Positions 1 to 6,244 of a DNA stretch of 45,588 bases are shown piece by piece (position 1 is the first letter of the stretch; each line of letters begins with the position of its first letter). Under the pieces are notes generated by a model. The model worked only from the letters and a program-made list of their open reading frames with translations. It was not told where the DNA came from and did no database searches. The stretch spans positions 1 through 45,588 of the forward strand of contig CASELH010000015.1 in assembly GCA_949288715.1 (NCBI GenBank), given 5' to 3'. A program made the translations under genes and the position numbers. This DNA comes from an uncultured Bacteroides sp. Lineage in GTDB: Bacteria > Bacteroidota > Bacteroidia > Bacteroidales > Bacteroidaceae.

Positions 1-286
1 GGTTCACCCGGTCGAACTCTGCCGGGTCGATACACTTCGTCACCCCTGCGCAATGCACAATGTAGTCGAAGGCCCCGTGCTCCCGCCTATGGGCTTCCAG
101 CTGGCTGCGCAGCACGTCGGCGTGGCCGAAGTCCAGCTCCAGGAAGCGCGTGCCCGGCTCCTGCAGATACCTGCGGCTGCTCGTGGCCCGCACGCCCGCC
201 CACGTCTCAAAGCCCTGCCGCAAGGCCTCCTCTACCAGGAAGCTGCCCACGAAGCCGCTGGCGCCTGTTATCAGAATACTCTTCAT
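1..286 (-). CDS. NAD-dependent epimerase/dehydratase family protein, N-terminal part (cut by window edge)
   Basis: The gene starts at an ATG at 286 and reads leftwards off the window, so only the first 95 residues are visible. They begin MKSILITGASGFVGSFLVEE, a textbook Rossmann nucleotide-binding start with the glycine motif GASGFVG at residues 8-14, followed by a second Rossmann unit with DYIVHCAGVTK, the beta4 region of extended short-chain dehydrogenases. Members usually modify nucleotide sugars or reduce sugar-like substrates in the cytoplasm with NAD(P). The catalytic YxxxK lies beyond the edge, so the substrate cannot be inferred. It is divergent in layout from nothing nearby: the CDF gene downstream in the window lies on the same strand, upstream of it. 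The assignment to the superfamily is firm; the specific reaction is unknown. Confidence 0.85.
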   Translation of the reverse strand, partial: MKSILITGASGFVGSFLVEEALRQGFETWAGVRATSSRRYLQEPGTRFLELDFGHADVLRSQLEAHRREHGAFDYIVHCAGVTKCIDPAEFDRVN

Positions 287-301
287 AAACTGCCTTTTTT
301 T

Positions 302-440
302 AATGAAGAATGAAGAACGAAGAATGAAGAATTCTCAGGGATGCCTGCAGGCCATTCTGCATTTTGCGCGAAGCGCGATTCTTCATGCTTAATTCTTCAT
401 TTAAAGGAATTCTTCATTCTTAATTCTTAATTCTTCATTT
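302..440. repeat. Palindrome built of 7-bp tandem repeats (ATTCTTC family)
   Basis: The left arm (302-336) is a run of GAAGAAT/GAAGAAC heptamers; the right arm (about 379-437) is a run of ATTCTTC/ATTCTTA heptamers, its reverse complement. The centre is a GC-rich spacer containing GCGCGAAGCGCG. The last bases of the right arm provide the TGA stop of the CDF gene. A second copy lies at 33981-34126. Confidence 0.8.
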
Positions 441-1349
441 AATGGGTTCCACATGAATGTTGATGTACGTGCCCTGCCCGAAGGCCTCGCGCAGCTTGTG
501 CTCGATGGCGGTAGCCGTGTGGTGCGCCTCCTCCAGGGTGATGCCCCCGTCCATGCGCACATGCAGGTCTATGGAGTAGTGCATGCCTATGCGGCGCGTG
601 CGCAAGTGGTGGGGCGACGTCACGCCGGGAAACGACAGGACAATGTCGCTGATTCGGTCTTCCACCTCGGCGGGCAGCGACTTCTCCAGCAGCTCGTTCA
701 TCGAGGGCACCAGCAGCTTGAAGGCCACCTTCACGATGAACACGCTCACCACCACGGCCGCAATAGGGTCGAGTACCCGCCAGGCATCGCCCAGCCAGAT
801 GGCGCCCCCAATGCCCACCATGGTGCCGATGGACGAGAATGCGTCGCTGCGGTGATGCCACGCATTGGCCACCACGGCCTGCGAGTCCAGCCGCCGGCCC
901 TTGTAGACCGTGTACTGGTAAAGCGCCTCCTTCGACACGATGGACACCACCGCGGCCACCAGCGCCAGCATGCCCGGCTCGGGAAGCGTGCCGCCCCGCA
1001 CCACGTGCCAGATGGACTGCGCCCCGTTCCAGAAGATGCCCAACCCCACCAGGCACAGGCAGATGCCTATGATGGCCGTGGCCAGCGTCTCGTACTTGCC
1101 ATGCCCGTAGTCGTGGTCGGCATCCTCGGGCTTCGACGACAGCTTGACGAACACCAGCACAATGATGTCCGTCACGAAGTCCGACAACGAGTGCACCGCA
1201 TCCGCCAGCATGGCGGCACTATGCCCCGCAATGCCCGCAAAAAACTTGAACACCAGCAGCAGCAAGTTCACCACACTGCCCACAATCGTCACGCGGTAGA
1301 TTTCCCTCTCGCGCGCGGCCGAAGTCCCGGATACCTCAGTAGATGCCAT
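435..1349 (-). CDS. Cation diffusion facilitator (CDF) family metal efflux transporter
   Basis: A 304-residue inner-membrane protein that should export divalent metal ions (zinc, iron, manganese or similar) by proton antiport. Hydrophobic segments fit six membrane helices. Family metal-site residues are visible: H53xxxD57 in the second helix (HSLSDFVTD) and H165xxxD169 in the fifth (HHRSDAF), with a His/Asp-rich loop HDYGHGKYE between helices 2 and 3. The C-terminal ~90 residues form the usual cytoplasmic ferredoxin-like domain (HLRTRRIGMHYSIDLHVRMD). Full family length. The start at 1349 sits about 30 nt below a TATCTTTGC box. The site pattern starts with His in the HxxxD motifs, which does not settle which metal is carried. 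Its stop codon lies inside a heptamer repeat. Confidence 0.92.
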   Translation of the reverse strand: MASTEVSGTSAAREREIYRVTIVGSVVNLLLLVFKFFAGIAGHSAAMLADAVHSLSDFVTDIIVLVFVKLSSKPEDADHDYGHGKYETLATAIIGICLCLVGLGIFWNGAQSIWHVVRGGTLPEPGMLALVAAVVSIVSKEALYQYTVYKGRRLDSQAVVANAWHHRSDAFSSIGTMVGIGGAIWLGDAWRVLDPIAAVVVSVFIVKVAFKLLVPSMNELLEKSLPAEVEDRISDIVLSFPGVTSPHHLRTRRIGMHYSIDLHVRMDGGITLEEAHHTATAIEHKLREAFGQGTYINIHVEPIK

Positions 1350-1380
1350 ATACTTATCCTCCCAATCAAGATAAAACGGT

Positions 1381-1389
1381 GCAAAGATA
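1381..1389 (-). promoter_or_regulatory. Bacteroides-type -7 box for the CDF gene
   Basis: On the minus strand this reads TATCTTTGC, matching the Bacteroides TAnnTTTG -7 element, 32 nt upstream of the CDF start. No clear TTTG -33 box is visible at the usual spacing. Confidence 0.6.
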
Positions 1390-1690
1390 GCACATTACCC
1401 CGAATCGCCACCCTCCGGCAGGCATAAAGTGCGCGGCGGCGCCCAACTCCGGCCGTTCGGGACAAAAATCCGTACAAACCGCCGACCTACCCCCTTCGTA
1501 CCCGAGTCGTACCCCATTCGGTACTGCTTCGAATGCGCTTCGGCCCTATGGAACGGAAAAAGACCGGACAAGCCAGCTGCCGGGTAGCCGTCGGCGGCCT
1601 CCCCGCCCCCTTCTGCGAAAGTTTGCAAACAAAGGCCCCGCCCGCAGGGGAAAAACGGGGGCGGGAGGCGGGAAAATGAAGGAAAGCACG
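1390..1690. other. Divergent intergenic region without recognised genes
   Basis: About 300 bases between the CDF promoter and the sufS promoter. It contains an imperfect GCCCCGCCC / GGGGGCGGG inverted repeat near 1636-1670. I see no gene, RNA or known operator here. Confidence 0.5.
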
Positions 1691-1699
1691 TATCTTTGC
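1691..1699 (+). promoter_or_regulatory. Bacteroides-type -7 box for sufS
   Basis: TATCTTTGC lies 29 nt before the sufS ATG, matching the TAnnTTTG consensus. The upstream -33 box is not obvious. Confidence 0.65.
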
Positions 1700-1727
1700 A
1701 CAGACATTCAGAAAGAAAAACAGAGAT

Positions 1728-2942
1728 ATGTACGACATTCAGCAGATACGCGCCGACTTCCCCATTCTGGGCCGCACGGTGTACGGCAAGCCCCTGGTCT
1801 ACCTGGACAACGGCGCCACTACCCAGAAGCCCCGCCAGGTGGTGGAGGCCATCACCAACGAATACTACAACACCAATGCCAACGTGCACCGCGGCGTGCA
1901 CTTCCTCTCCCAGCAGGCCACCGAGCTGCACGAGGCCAGCCGCGAGACGGTGCGCAAGTTCATCAACGCCCGCAGCACGGCGGAGATAGTCTTTACCCGC
2001 GGCACCACGGAGAGCATAAACCTGCTGGCCGCCACCTTCTGCCAGTCGCAGATGCAGGAGGGCGACGAGGTCATCGTCTCCACCATGGAGCACCACAGCA
2101 ACATTGTGCCTTGGCAACTGCAGGCCATGCAGCGGGGCATCAGGCTGCGCGTCATCTCCATGGACGATGCGGGCAACTTGCTGACGGATGAATACGAGCG
2201 GCTCTTCTCCCCACGGACGAAGCTGGTCAGCATAGCCCACGTCAGCAATGTGCTGGGCACGGTCAATCCCGTCCGGCAGATGATAGCCACCGCCCACGCC
2301 CACGGCGTGCCCGTGCTGGTGGACGGCGCGCAGAGCATCCCCCACATGCCGGTGGACGTGCAGGAGCTGGATGCCGACTTCTACGTCTTCTCCGGGCACA
2401 AGGTATACGGGCCTACCGGCGTGGGCGTGCTCTATGGCAAGGAGGCATGGCTGGACAAGCTGCCCCCCTACCAGGGCGGAGGCGAGATGATTCAACACGT
2501 GTCGTTCGAGCGGACCACCTTCAACGAGCTGCCCTTCAAGTTCGAGGCCGGCACGCCGGACTATATAGGCACCACGGGGCTGGCCCGCGCGCTGGACTAT
2601 GTGTCGGCCCTGGGCATGGACAACATTGCCGCCTACGAGCACGAGCTGACGGAGTATGCCTTGCAGCGCCTGGAGGAAATACCCGGCATGCGCATCTTCG
2701 GCCAGGCCAAGGAGCGGGGCGGGGTCATCTCCTTCCTCGTGGGCCACATTCACCACTTCGACATGGGCACGCTGCTCGACCGCCTCGGCATAGCCGTGCG
2801 CACGGGCCACCACTGCGCCCAGCCGCTGATGACGCGCCTCGGCATCGAGGGCACCGTGAGGGCATCGTTCGGCCTGTACAACACGCGGGAAGAGGTGGAC
2901 GCGCTCGTGGCGGGCATCGAGCGGGTGAGCAAGATGTTTTAA
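1728..2942 (+). CDS. sufS: Cysteine desulfurase SufS
   Basis: A 404-residue PLP enzyme that takes sulfur from L-cysteine and passes it as persulfide to Fe-S assembly proteins in the cytoplasm. The PLP-binding lysine is K225 in FSGHKVYGPTGVG, and the persulfide-carrying cysteine is C363 in RTGHHCAQPL, matching the group II (SufS) pattern with a short active-site loop and the same positions as E. coli SufS to within one residue. Start MYDIQQIRADFPIL is typical. It is the first gene of the plus-strand SUF cluster and has its own TATCTTTGC box. Its position ahead of sufC and separated from it by a DUF486 gene is unusual, because sufS normally closes a sufBCDS operon. Confidence 0.96.
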   Translation: MYDIQQIRADFPILGRTVYGKPLVYLDNGATTQKPRQVVEAITNEYYNTNANVHRGVHFLSQQATELHEASRETVRKFINARSTAEIVFTRGTTESINLLAATFCQSQMQEGDEVIVSTMEHHSNIVPWQLQAMQRGIRLRVISMDDAGNLLTDEYERLFSPRTKLVSIAHVSNVLGTVNPVRQMIATAHAHGVPVLVDGAQSIPHMPVDVQELDADFYVFSGHKVYGPTGVGVLYGKEAWLDKLPPYQGGGEMIQHVSFERTTFNELPFKFEAGTPDYIGTTGLARALDYVSALGMDNIAAYEHELTEYALQRLEEIPGMRIFGQAKERGGVISFLVGHIHHFDMGTLLDRLGIAVRTGHHCAQPLMTRLGIEGTVRASFGLYNTREEVDALVAGIERVSKMF

Positions 2943-2953
2943 GAATAAATTCG

Positions 2954-2962
2954 TACCTTTGC
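2954..2962 (+). promoter_or_regulatory. Bacteroides-type -7 box for the DUF486 gene
   Basis: TACCTTTGC lies 37 nt before the ATG at 3000 and just after the sufS stop, suggesting the membrane-protein gene can be transcribed on its own. Confidence 0.55.
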
Positions 2963-2999
2963 GCCGCTTTTTCCGAGCCTAATCAACAGTAAACAATAT

Positions 3000-3368
3000 A
3001 TGAAAGGACTCAGCACCATCCTATTGCTCATCGTGTCGAACATCTTCATGACGTTTGCCTGGTACGGGCACCTGAAGTTACAGGAAATGAAGGTCACCAC
3101 CCACTGGCCGCTCATCTGCGTCATCCTCTTGTCGTGGAGCATCGCTTTTTTCGAGTACTCCTGCCAGATTCCTGCCAACCGCATCGGCTTCTCGGGCAAC
3201 GGAGGCCCCTTCTCGCTGATGCAACTCAAGGTCATCCAGGAGGTCATCACGCTCATTGTGTTCACCGTGTTCACCACCGTATTCTTCCGTGGCGAGGCGC
3301 TGCACTGGAACCACTTCGCCGCCTTCTGCTGCCTGATACTGGCGGTGTACTTCGTCTTCATGAAGTAA
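3000..3368 (+). CDS. DUF486 / DMT-type small membrane protein
   Basis: A 122-residue protein with four predicted membrane helices (about residues 3-22, 35-53, 78-98 and 103-121). The N-terminus MKGLSTILLLIVSNIFMTFA and the central motif FFEYSCQIPANRIG are characteristic of DUF486, a family within the drug/metabolite transporter superfamily whose function is not known. It is complete. It sits between sufS and sufC on the same strand but with -7 boxes on both sides, so a functional link to Fe-S assembly is not implied; the arrangement looks like a rearrangement of the SUF locus. Confidence 0.85.
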   Translation: MKGLSTILLLIVSNIFMTFAWYGHLKLQEMKVTTHWPLICVILLSWSIAFFEYSCQIPANRIGFSGNGGPFSLMQLKVIQEVITLIVFTVFTTVFFRGEALHWNHFAAFCCLILAVYFVFMK

Positions 3369-3415
3369 CGGGCACAAAGTGGCGCATTTATCCCGCAAAT
3401 ACGCGCATTAATTCG

Positions 3416-3424
3416 TATCTTTGC
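3416..3424 (+). promoter_or_regulatory. Bacteroides-type -7 box upstream of sufC
   Basis: TATCTTTGC lies 154 nt before the sufC ATG. A GTAGC-type repeat lies between the two, so the transcript would have a structured leader. Confidence 0.55.
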
Positions 3425-3465
3425 CCCCACTGAGCAGTGAGCACGGCAGCCGCGGCAGCACAGTA

Positions 3466-3520
3466 TGGCTACCGGACGGGCGTTGAAACGCCGGCGCGGT
3501 AGCCTTCCTACGCTACCGAG
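3466..3520. repeat. GTAGC/ACGC palindromic repeat cluster in the sufC leader
   Basis: Contains the linker form TACCGGACGGGCGTT, a GCGTTGAAACGC-type core (CGTTGAAACGCC) and the module GGTAGCCTTCCTACGCTACC. The same modules recur in most gaps of the window. Confidence 0.8.
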
Positions 3521-3577
3521 GGCTGAGCATAAGCGGCTTACGGCACAGTGACTTACCCCTAAAAACAGAGCAAGATT

Positions 3578-4330
3578 ATGTTAGAAATCAAAGACCTACA
3601 CGCCAGCATCAATGGCAAAGAGATATTGCGGGGCATCGACCTCACCATCCGCGACGGCGAGGTGCACGCCCTGATGGGACAGAACGGCGCGGGCAAGAGC
3701 ACGCTGAGCAATGTGCTGGTGGGCCACCCCGCCTACGAGGTGACGCGCGGCAGCATCACCTTCAACGGCAAGGACCTGCTGGCCCTCTCGCCCGAAGACC
3801 GGGCGCACGAGGGGCTGTTCCTGTCGTTCCAGACCCCGGTGGAAATCCCCGGCGTGTCGATGGTGAACTTCATGCGCACCGCCGTCAACGAGCAGCGCAA
3901 GTACCGCCACCTGCCTGCCCTCAGTGCCTCGGAGTTCCTCAAGCTGATGCGCGAGAAGCGCGCCATCGTGGAGCTGGACAGCAAGCTGGCCAACCGCTCG
4001 GTGAACGAAGGCTTCAGCGGCGGCGAGAAGAAGCGCAACGAGATTTTCCAGATGGCCATGCTGGAGCCTACCTTTGCCATCCTGGACGAGACAGACTCCG
4101 GCCTCGACGTGGACGCCCTGCGCATCGTGGCCGAAGGCTTCAACAAGCTGCGCACGCCGCAGACCTCGGCCCTCGTCATCACCCACTACCAGCGCCTGCT
4201 GGACTACCTGAAGCCGGACACGGTGCACGTGCTGCTGGGCGGCCGCATCGTCAAGACCGGCGGGCCGGAGCTGGCCACGGAAATCGAGCAGCGCGGCTTC
4301 GACTGGATAAAGAAACAGGTAAATGAATGA
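3578..4330 (+). CDS. sufC: Fe-S cluster assembly ATPase SufC
   Basis: A 250-residue ABC-type ATPase that powers the SufBCD scaffold in the cytoplasm. Walker A is GQNGAGKST with K40; the ABC signature is FSGGEKKR (F146-R153); Walker B is AILDETDSGLD with D170 and E171; the H-loop His is in VITHYQR. The SufC-specific DETDSGLD is intact and the length is standard. SufC normally works with SufB and SufD; sufD lies downstream, but no sufB is in this window. The stop at 4330 is followed after 6 nt by the inverted-repeat element carrying the GxxExxY gene, so sufC and sufD are separated by 456 nt instead of being nearly contiguous. Confidence 0.96.
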   Translation: MLEIKDLHASINGKEILRGIDLTIRDGEVHALMGQNGAGKSTLSNVLVGHPAYEVTRGSITFNGKDLLALSPEDRAHEGLFLSFQTPVEIPGVSMVNFMRTAVNEQRKYRHLPALSASEFLKLMREKRAIVELDSKLANRSVNEGFSGGEKKRNEIFQMAMLEPTFAILDETDSGLDVDALRIVAEGFNKLRTPQTSALVITHYQRLLDYLKPDTVHVLLGGRIVKTGGPELATEIEQRGFDWIKKQVNE

Positions 4331-4336
4331 TTAATT

Positions 4337-4370
4337 AGGCGCGGATTACGCGGATTTCACGGATTAATTT
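4337..4370 (+). repeat. Left 34-bp terminal inverted repeat
   Basis: Exact reverse complement of 4736-4769. It begins AGGCGCGGATTACGCGGATT and ends one base before the ATG of the enclosed gene, so the repeat supplies its whole 5' leader. Confidence 0.95.
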
Positions 4371-4371
4371 T

Positions 4372-4737
4372 ATGTTGCATGAAGAGCTGACCCATGAAAT
4401 AATAAAAGCTTTTTATGAAGTGCACAAGACATTAGGTTTTGGCTTTTTAGAACAAGTATATCAAAATGCGCTTTATAAAGAGCTGTGTAGTAGAGATATG
4501 AAAGTGGAATGCCAGAAACAAATAAAGGTTTTCTACAAAGGTGAAGTGGTCGGTTATTATGTAGCAGATATGGTGGTGGAAGATACCGTGATATTAGAGC
4601 TAAAAGCTGTCCAGGCACTACGATTGGAACATGAATTTCAATTGATAAACTATTTGAAAGCCACAGGCATGCAAGTAGGATTATTATTAAACTTCGGTCA
4701 TAGTGCAGAATTCAAGCGTAAAGTTTTTACTAAATAA
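4372..4737 (+). CDS. GxxExxY protein, PD-(D/E)XK nuclease-like
   Basis: A 121-residue protein. The defining motif is GFLEQVY, G24-x-x-E27-x-x-Y30. Downstream lies D66 in ADMVVEDTVILELKA followed by E76-x-K78, giving the D-x9-E-x-K spacing of PD-(D/E)XK nucleases, and a late Q/hydrophobic helix (FQLINYLKATG). GxxExxY proteins form a widespread family of unknown function, generally placed in that nuclease superfamily. Nuclease activity is therefore inferred from motif only. The gene is complete, uses A/T-rich codons unlike its neighbours, has no evident Shine-Dalgarno sequence, and fills the inverted-repeat element exactly. It is likely co-transcribed with sufC and sufD because all three lie on one strand. 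Confidence 0.9.
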   Translation: MLHEELTHEIIKAFYEVHKTLGFGFLEQVYQNALYKELCSRDMKVECQKQIKVFYKGEVVGYYVADMVVEDTVILELKAVQALRLEHEFQLINYLKATGMQVGLLLNFGHSAEFKRKVFTK

Positions 4738-4769
4738 ATTAATCCGTGAAATCCGCGTAATCCGCGCCT
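4736..4769 (+). repeat. Right 34-bp terminal inverted repeat
   Basis: Exact reverse complement of 4337-4370, ending TCCGCGTAATCCGCGCCT. It overlaps the stop codon of the GxxExxY gene and ends 17 nt before the sufD ATG. Confidence 0.95.
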
Positions 4770-4786
4770 GAAAATAGTAAGATATT

Positions 4787-6109
4787 ATGAGACCCGAACA
4801 ACAATACATCGACCTATACGCCCAGGCGGAAGCCCTGCTTCGCGCCCACAGCGCCGAGCCGCTGAACCACCTGCGCGCCCGTGCCTTTGCCGACTTCGAG
4901 CGACTGGGATTCCCCACCCGCCGGCAGGAGGCCTACAAGTACACCGACGTGGCCAAATGCTTCGAGCCGGATTATGGCATGAACCTGAAGCGGCTGACCT
5001 TCCCCGTCAATCCCTACGAAGTGTTCAAGTGCGACGTGCCTAACATGAGCACCGCCCTCTACTTCATGGTAAACGATGCTTTCCATGCCACGGAGAAGAC
5101 ATTGCCCGATGGCGTCATCATCGGCAGCTTCAGCGACCACGCCGACCTCGTGAGCCGCTACCTCGGCACACTGGCCGACACGGCGCACGACGGCATCACC
5201 GCCTTCAACACCGCCTTTGCACAAGACGGACTCCTCATCTACGTGCCCCGAAACGTGGTGGTGGAGAAGCCCATCCAGCTCATCAACATCCTGCGCAGCG
5301 ACGTGCCCCTGCTGGTGAACCGCCGCGTACTCGTCGTCCTCGAGGACGGTGCCCAGGCCCGCCTGCTGGCCTGCGACCACGCTATGGACGAGGTGAACTT
5401 CCTGGCCACGCAGGTCATCGAAGTCTTTGCTGGCCGCAACTCCGTGTTCGACCTCTACGAACTGGAGGAGACGCACACCGGCACCACCCGACTCAGCAAC
5501 CTCTACGTGCGCCAGGAGGCCGGCAGCAACGTCCTGCTGAACGGCATGACCCTGACCTGCGGCACCACGCGCAACACCACCCGTGTCCTCCTTGCCGGCG
5601 AGGGGGCCGAACTGAACCTGTGCGGCATGGCCATTGCCGACGGGAACCAGCACGTGGACAACCGCACCGTCATAGACCACGCTGTGCCCTCGTGCCGCTC
5701 CAACGAGCTCTACAAGTACGTGCTTGACGGGCAGGCCACGGGCGCCTTTGCCGGACTCATCCTTGTCCGCCCCGGCGCGCAGCACACCGATGCCCGCCAG
5801 ACCAACCGCAACCTCTGCGCCACCCGAGACGCCCGCATGTACACCCAGCCTCAACTGGAGATTTATGCCGACGACGTGAAGTGCAGCCACGGCGCCACGG
5901 TGGGCCAGCTGGACGATGCCGCCCTGTTCTACATGCGCCAGCGGGGCATCCCCCTGCGGGAGGCCCGCCTGCTGCTGATGTTTGCCTTCGTCAACGAAGT
6001 GGTGGATACCATCCGCCTCGACGCGCTGAAGGACCGCCTGCACCACCTGGTGGAGAAGCGCTTCCGTGGCGAACTGGGCAAGTGCCGCACCTGCGGCGCA
6101 TGCCGCTAA
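4787..6109 (+). CDS. sufD: Fe-S cluster assembly protein SufD
   Basis: A 440-residue SufD, the non-catalytic partner of SufB in the SufBC2D scaffold. Evidence: the N-terminal helical region with GFPTRRQEAYKYTDV, a long right-handed beta-helix, and the conserved C-terminal signature VKCSHGATVGQLDDAALFYMRQRGI. Length is normal for the family. The protein ends GKCRTCGACR, with cysteines 433, 436 and 439 in a CxxCxxC arrangement; whether this tail binds metal is unknown and may simply be lineage-typical. It is separated from sufC by the GxxExxY element, and a palindromic repeat followed by ATTTTTA at 6196-6230 probably ends transcription. Confidence 0.94.
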   Translation: MRPEQQYIDLYAQAEALLRAHSAEPLNHLRARAFADFERLGFPTRRQEAYKYTDVAKCFEPDYGMNLKRLTFPVNPYEVFKCDVPNMSTALYFMVNDAFHATEKTLPDGVIIGSFSDHADLVSRYLGTLADTAHDGITAFNTAFAQDGLLIYVPRNVVVEKPIQLINILRSDVPLLVNRRVLVVLEDGAQARLLACDHAMDEVNFLATQVIEVFAGRNSVFDLYELEETHTGTTRLSNLYVRQEAGSNVLLNGMTLTCGTTRNTTRVLLAGEGAELNLCGMAIADGNQHVDNRTVIDHAVPSCRSNELYKYVLDGQATGAFAGLILVRPGAQHTDARQTNRNLCATRDARMYTQPQLEIYADDVKCSHGATVGQLDDAALFYMRQRGIPLREARLLLMFAFVNEVVDTIRLDALKDRLHHLVEKRFRGELGKCRTCGACR

Positions 6110-6133
6110 GGCCACCTGCAGCACGCGCACGAC

Positions 6134-6230
6134 AGCCTTACTACGCGGGCCTGGTAGCGATACTACGCCAGCCCGGTAGCCTTTCAACGCCCGGTCGGTA
6201 GCGATACTACGCTACCGGCCGGTATTTTTA
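6134..6230 (+). terminator. GTAGC/ACGC repeat array acting as likely terminator after sufD
   Basis: Three modules in a row: GGTAGCGATACTACGC, GGTAGCCTTTCAACGC and CGGTAGCGATACTACGCTACCG. They are joined by the linker ACGCCCGGTCGGTA at 6187-6200. The last module forms an 8-bp stem and is followed shortly by ATTTTTA, so it resembles an intrinsic terminator between the convergent sufD and sulfatase genes. Confidence 0.65.
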
Positions 6231-6244
6231 TGTCCTATGGAAAG

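Larger units (their letters stand above)
4337..4769 (+). mobile_element. Inverted-repeat-bounded GxxExxY element inserted between sufC and sufD
   Basis: A 433-bp unit with perfect 34-bp terminal inverted repeats at 4337-4370 and 4736-4769 (ends AGGCGCGGATTACGCGGATT...). The single gene inside starts at 4372, one base after the left repeat, and its TAA stop overlaps the first two bases of the right repeat. The interior is AT-rich: the row at 4441 is 33% GC, against about 65% in flanking genes. No transposase and no clear target-site duplication are seen. Gene-less relatives of the repeat pair lie at 36632, 40223 and 43723. That the unit is mobile is inference from exact boundaries and dispersal. 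Confidence 0.7.

Noticed and set aside
1636-1670. Possible terminator GCCCCGCCC / GGGGGCGGG upstream of sufS
   Set aside because: Neither flanking gene ends here (they diverge) and no T-run follows, so it is left as an unexplained GC-rich dyad.
4331-4786. Target-site duplication around the GxxExxY unit
   Set aside because: The flanks (TTAATT on the left, GAAAATAG on the right) do not form a convincing direct repeat, so a classical transposition scar is not claimed.
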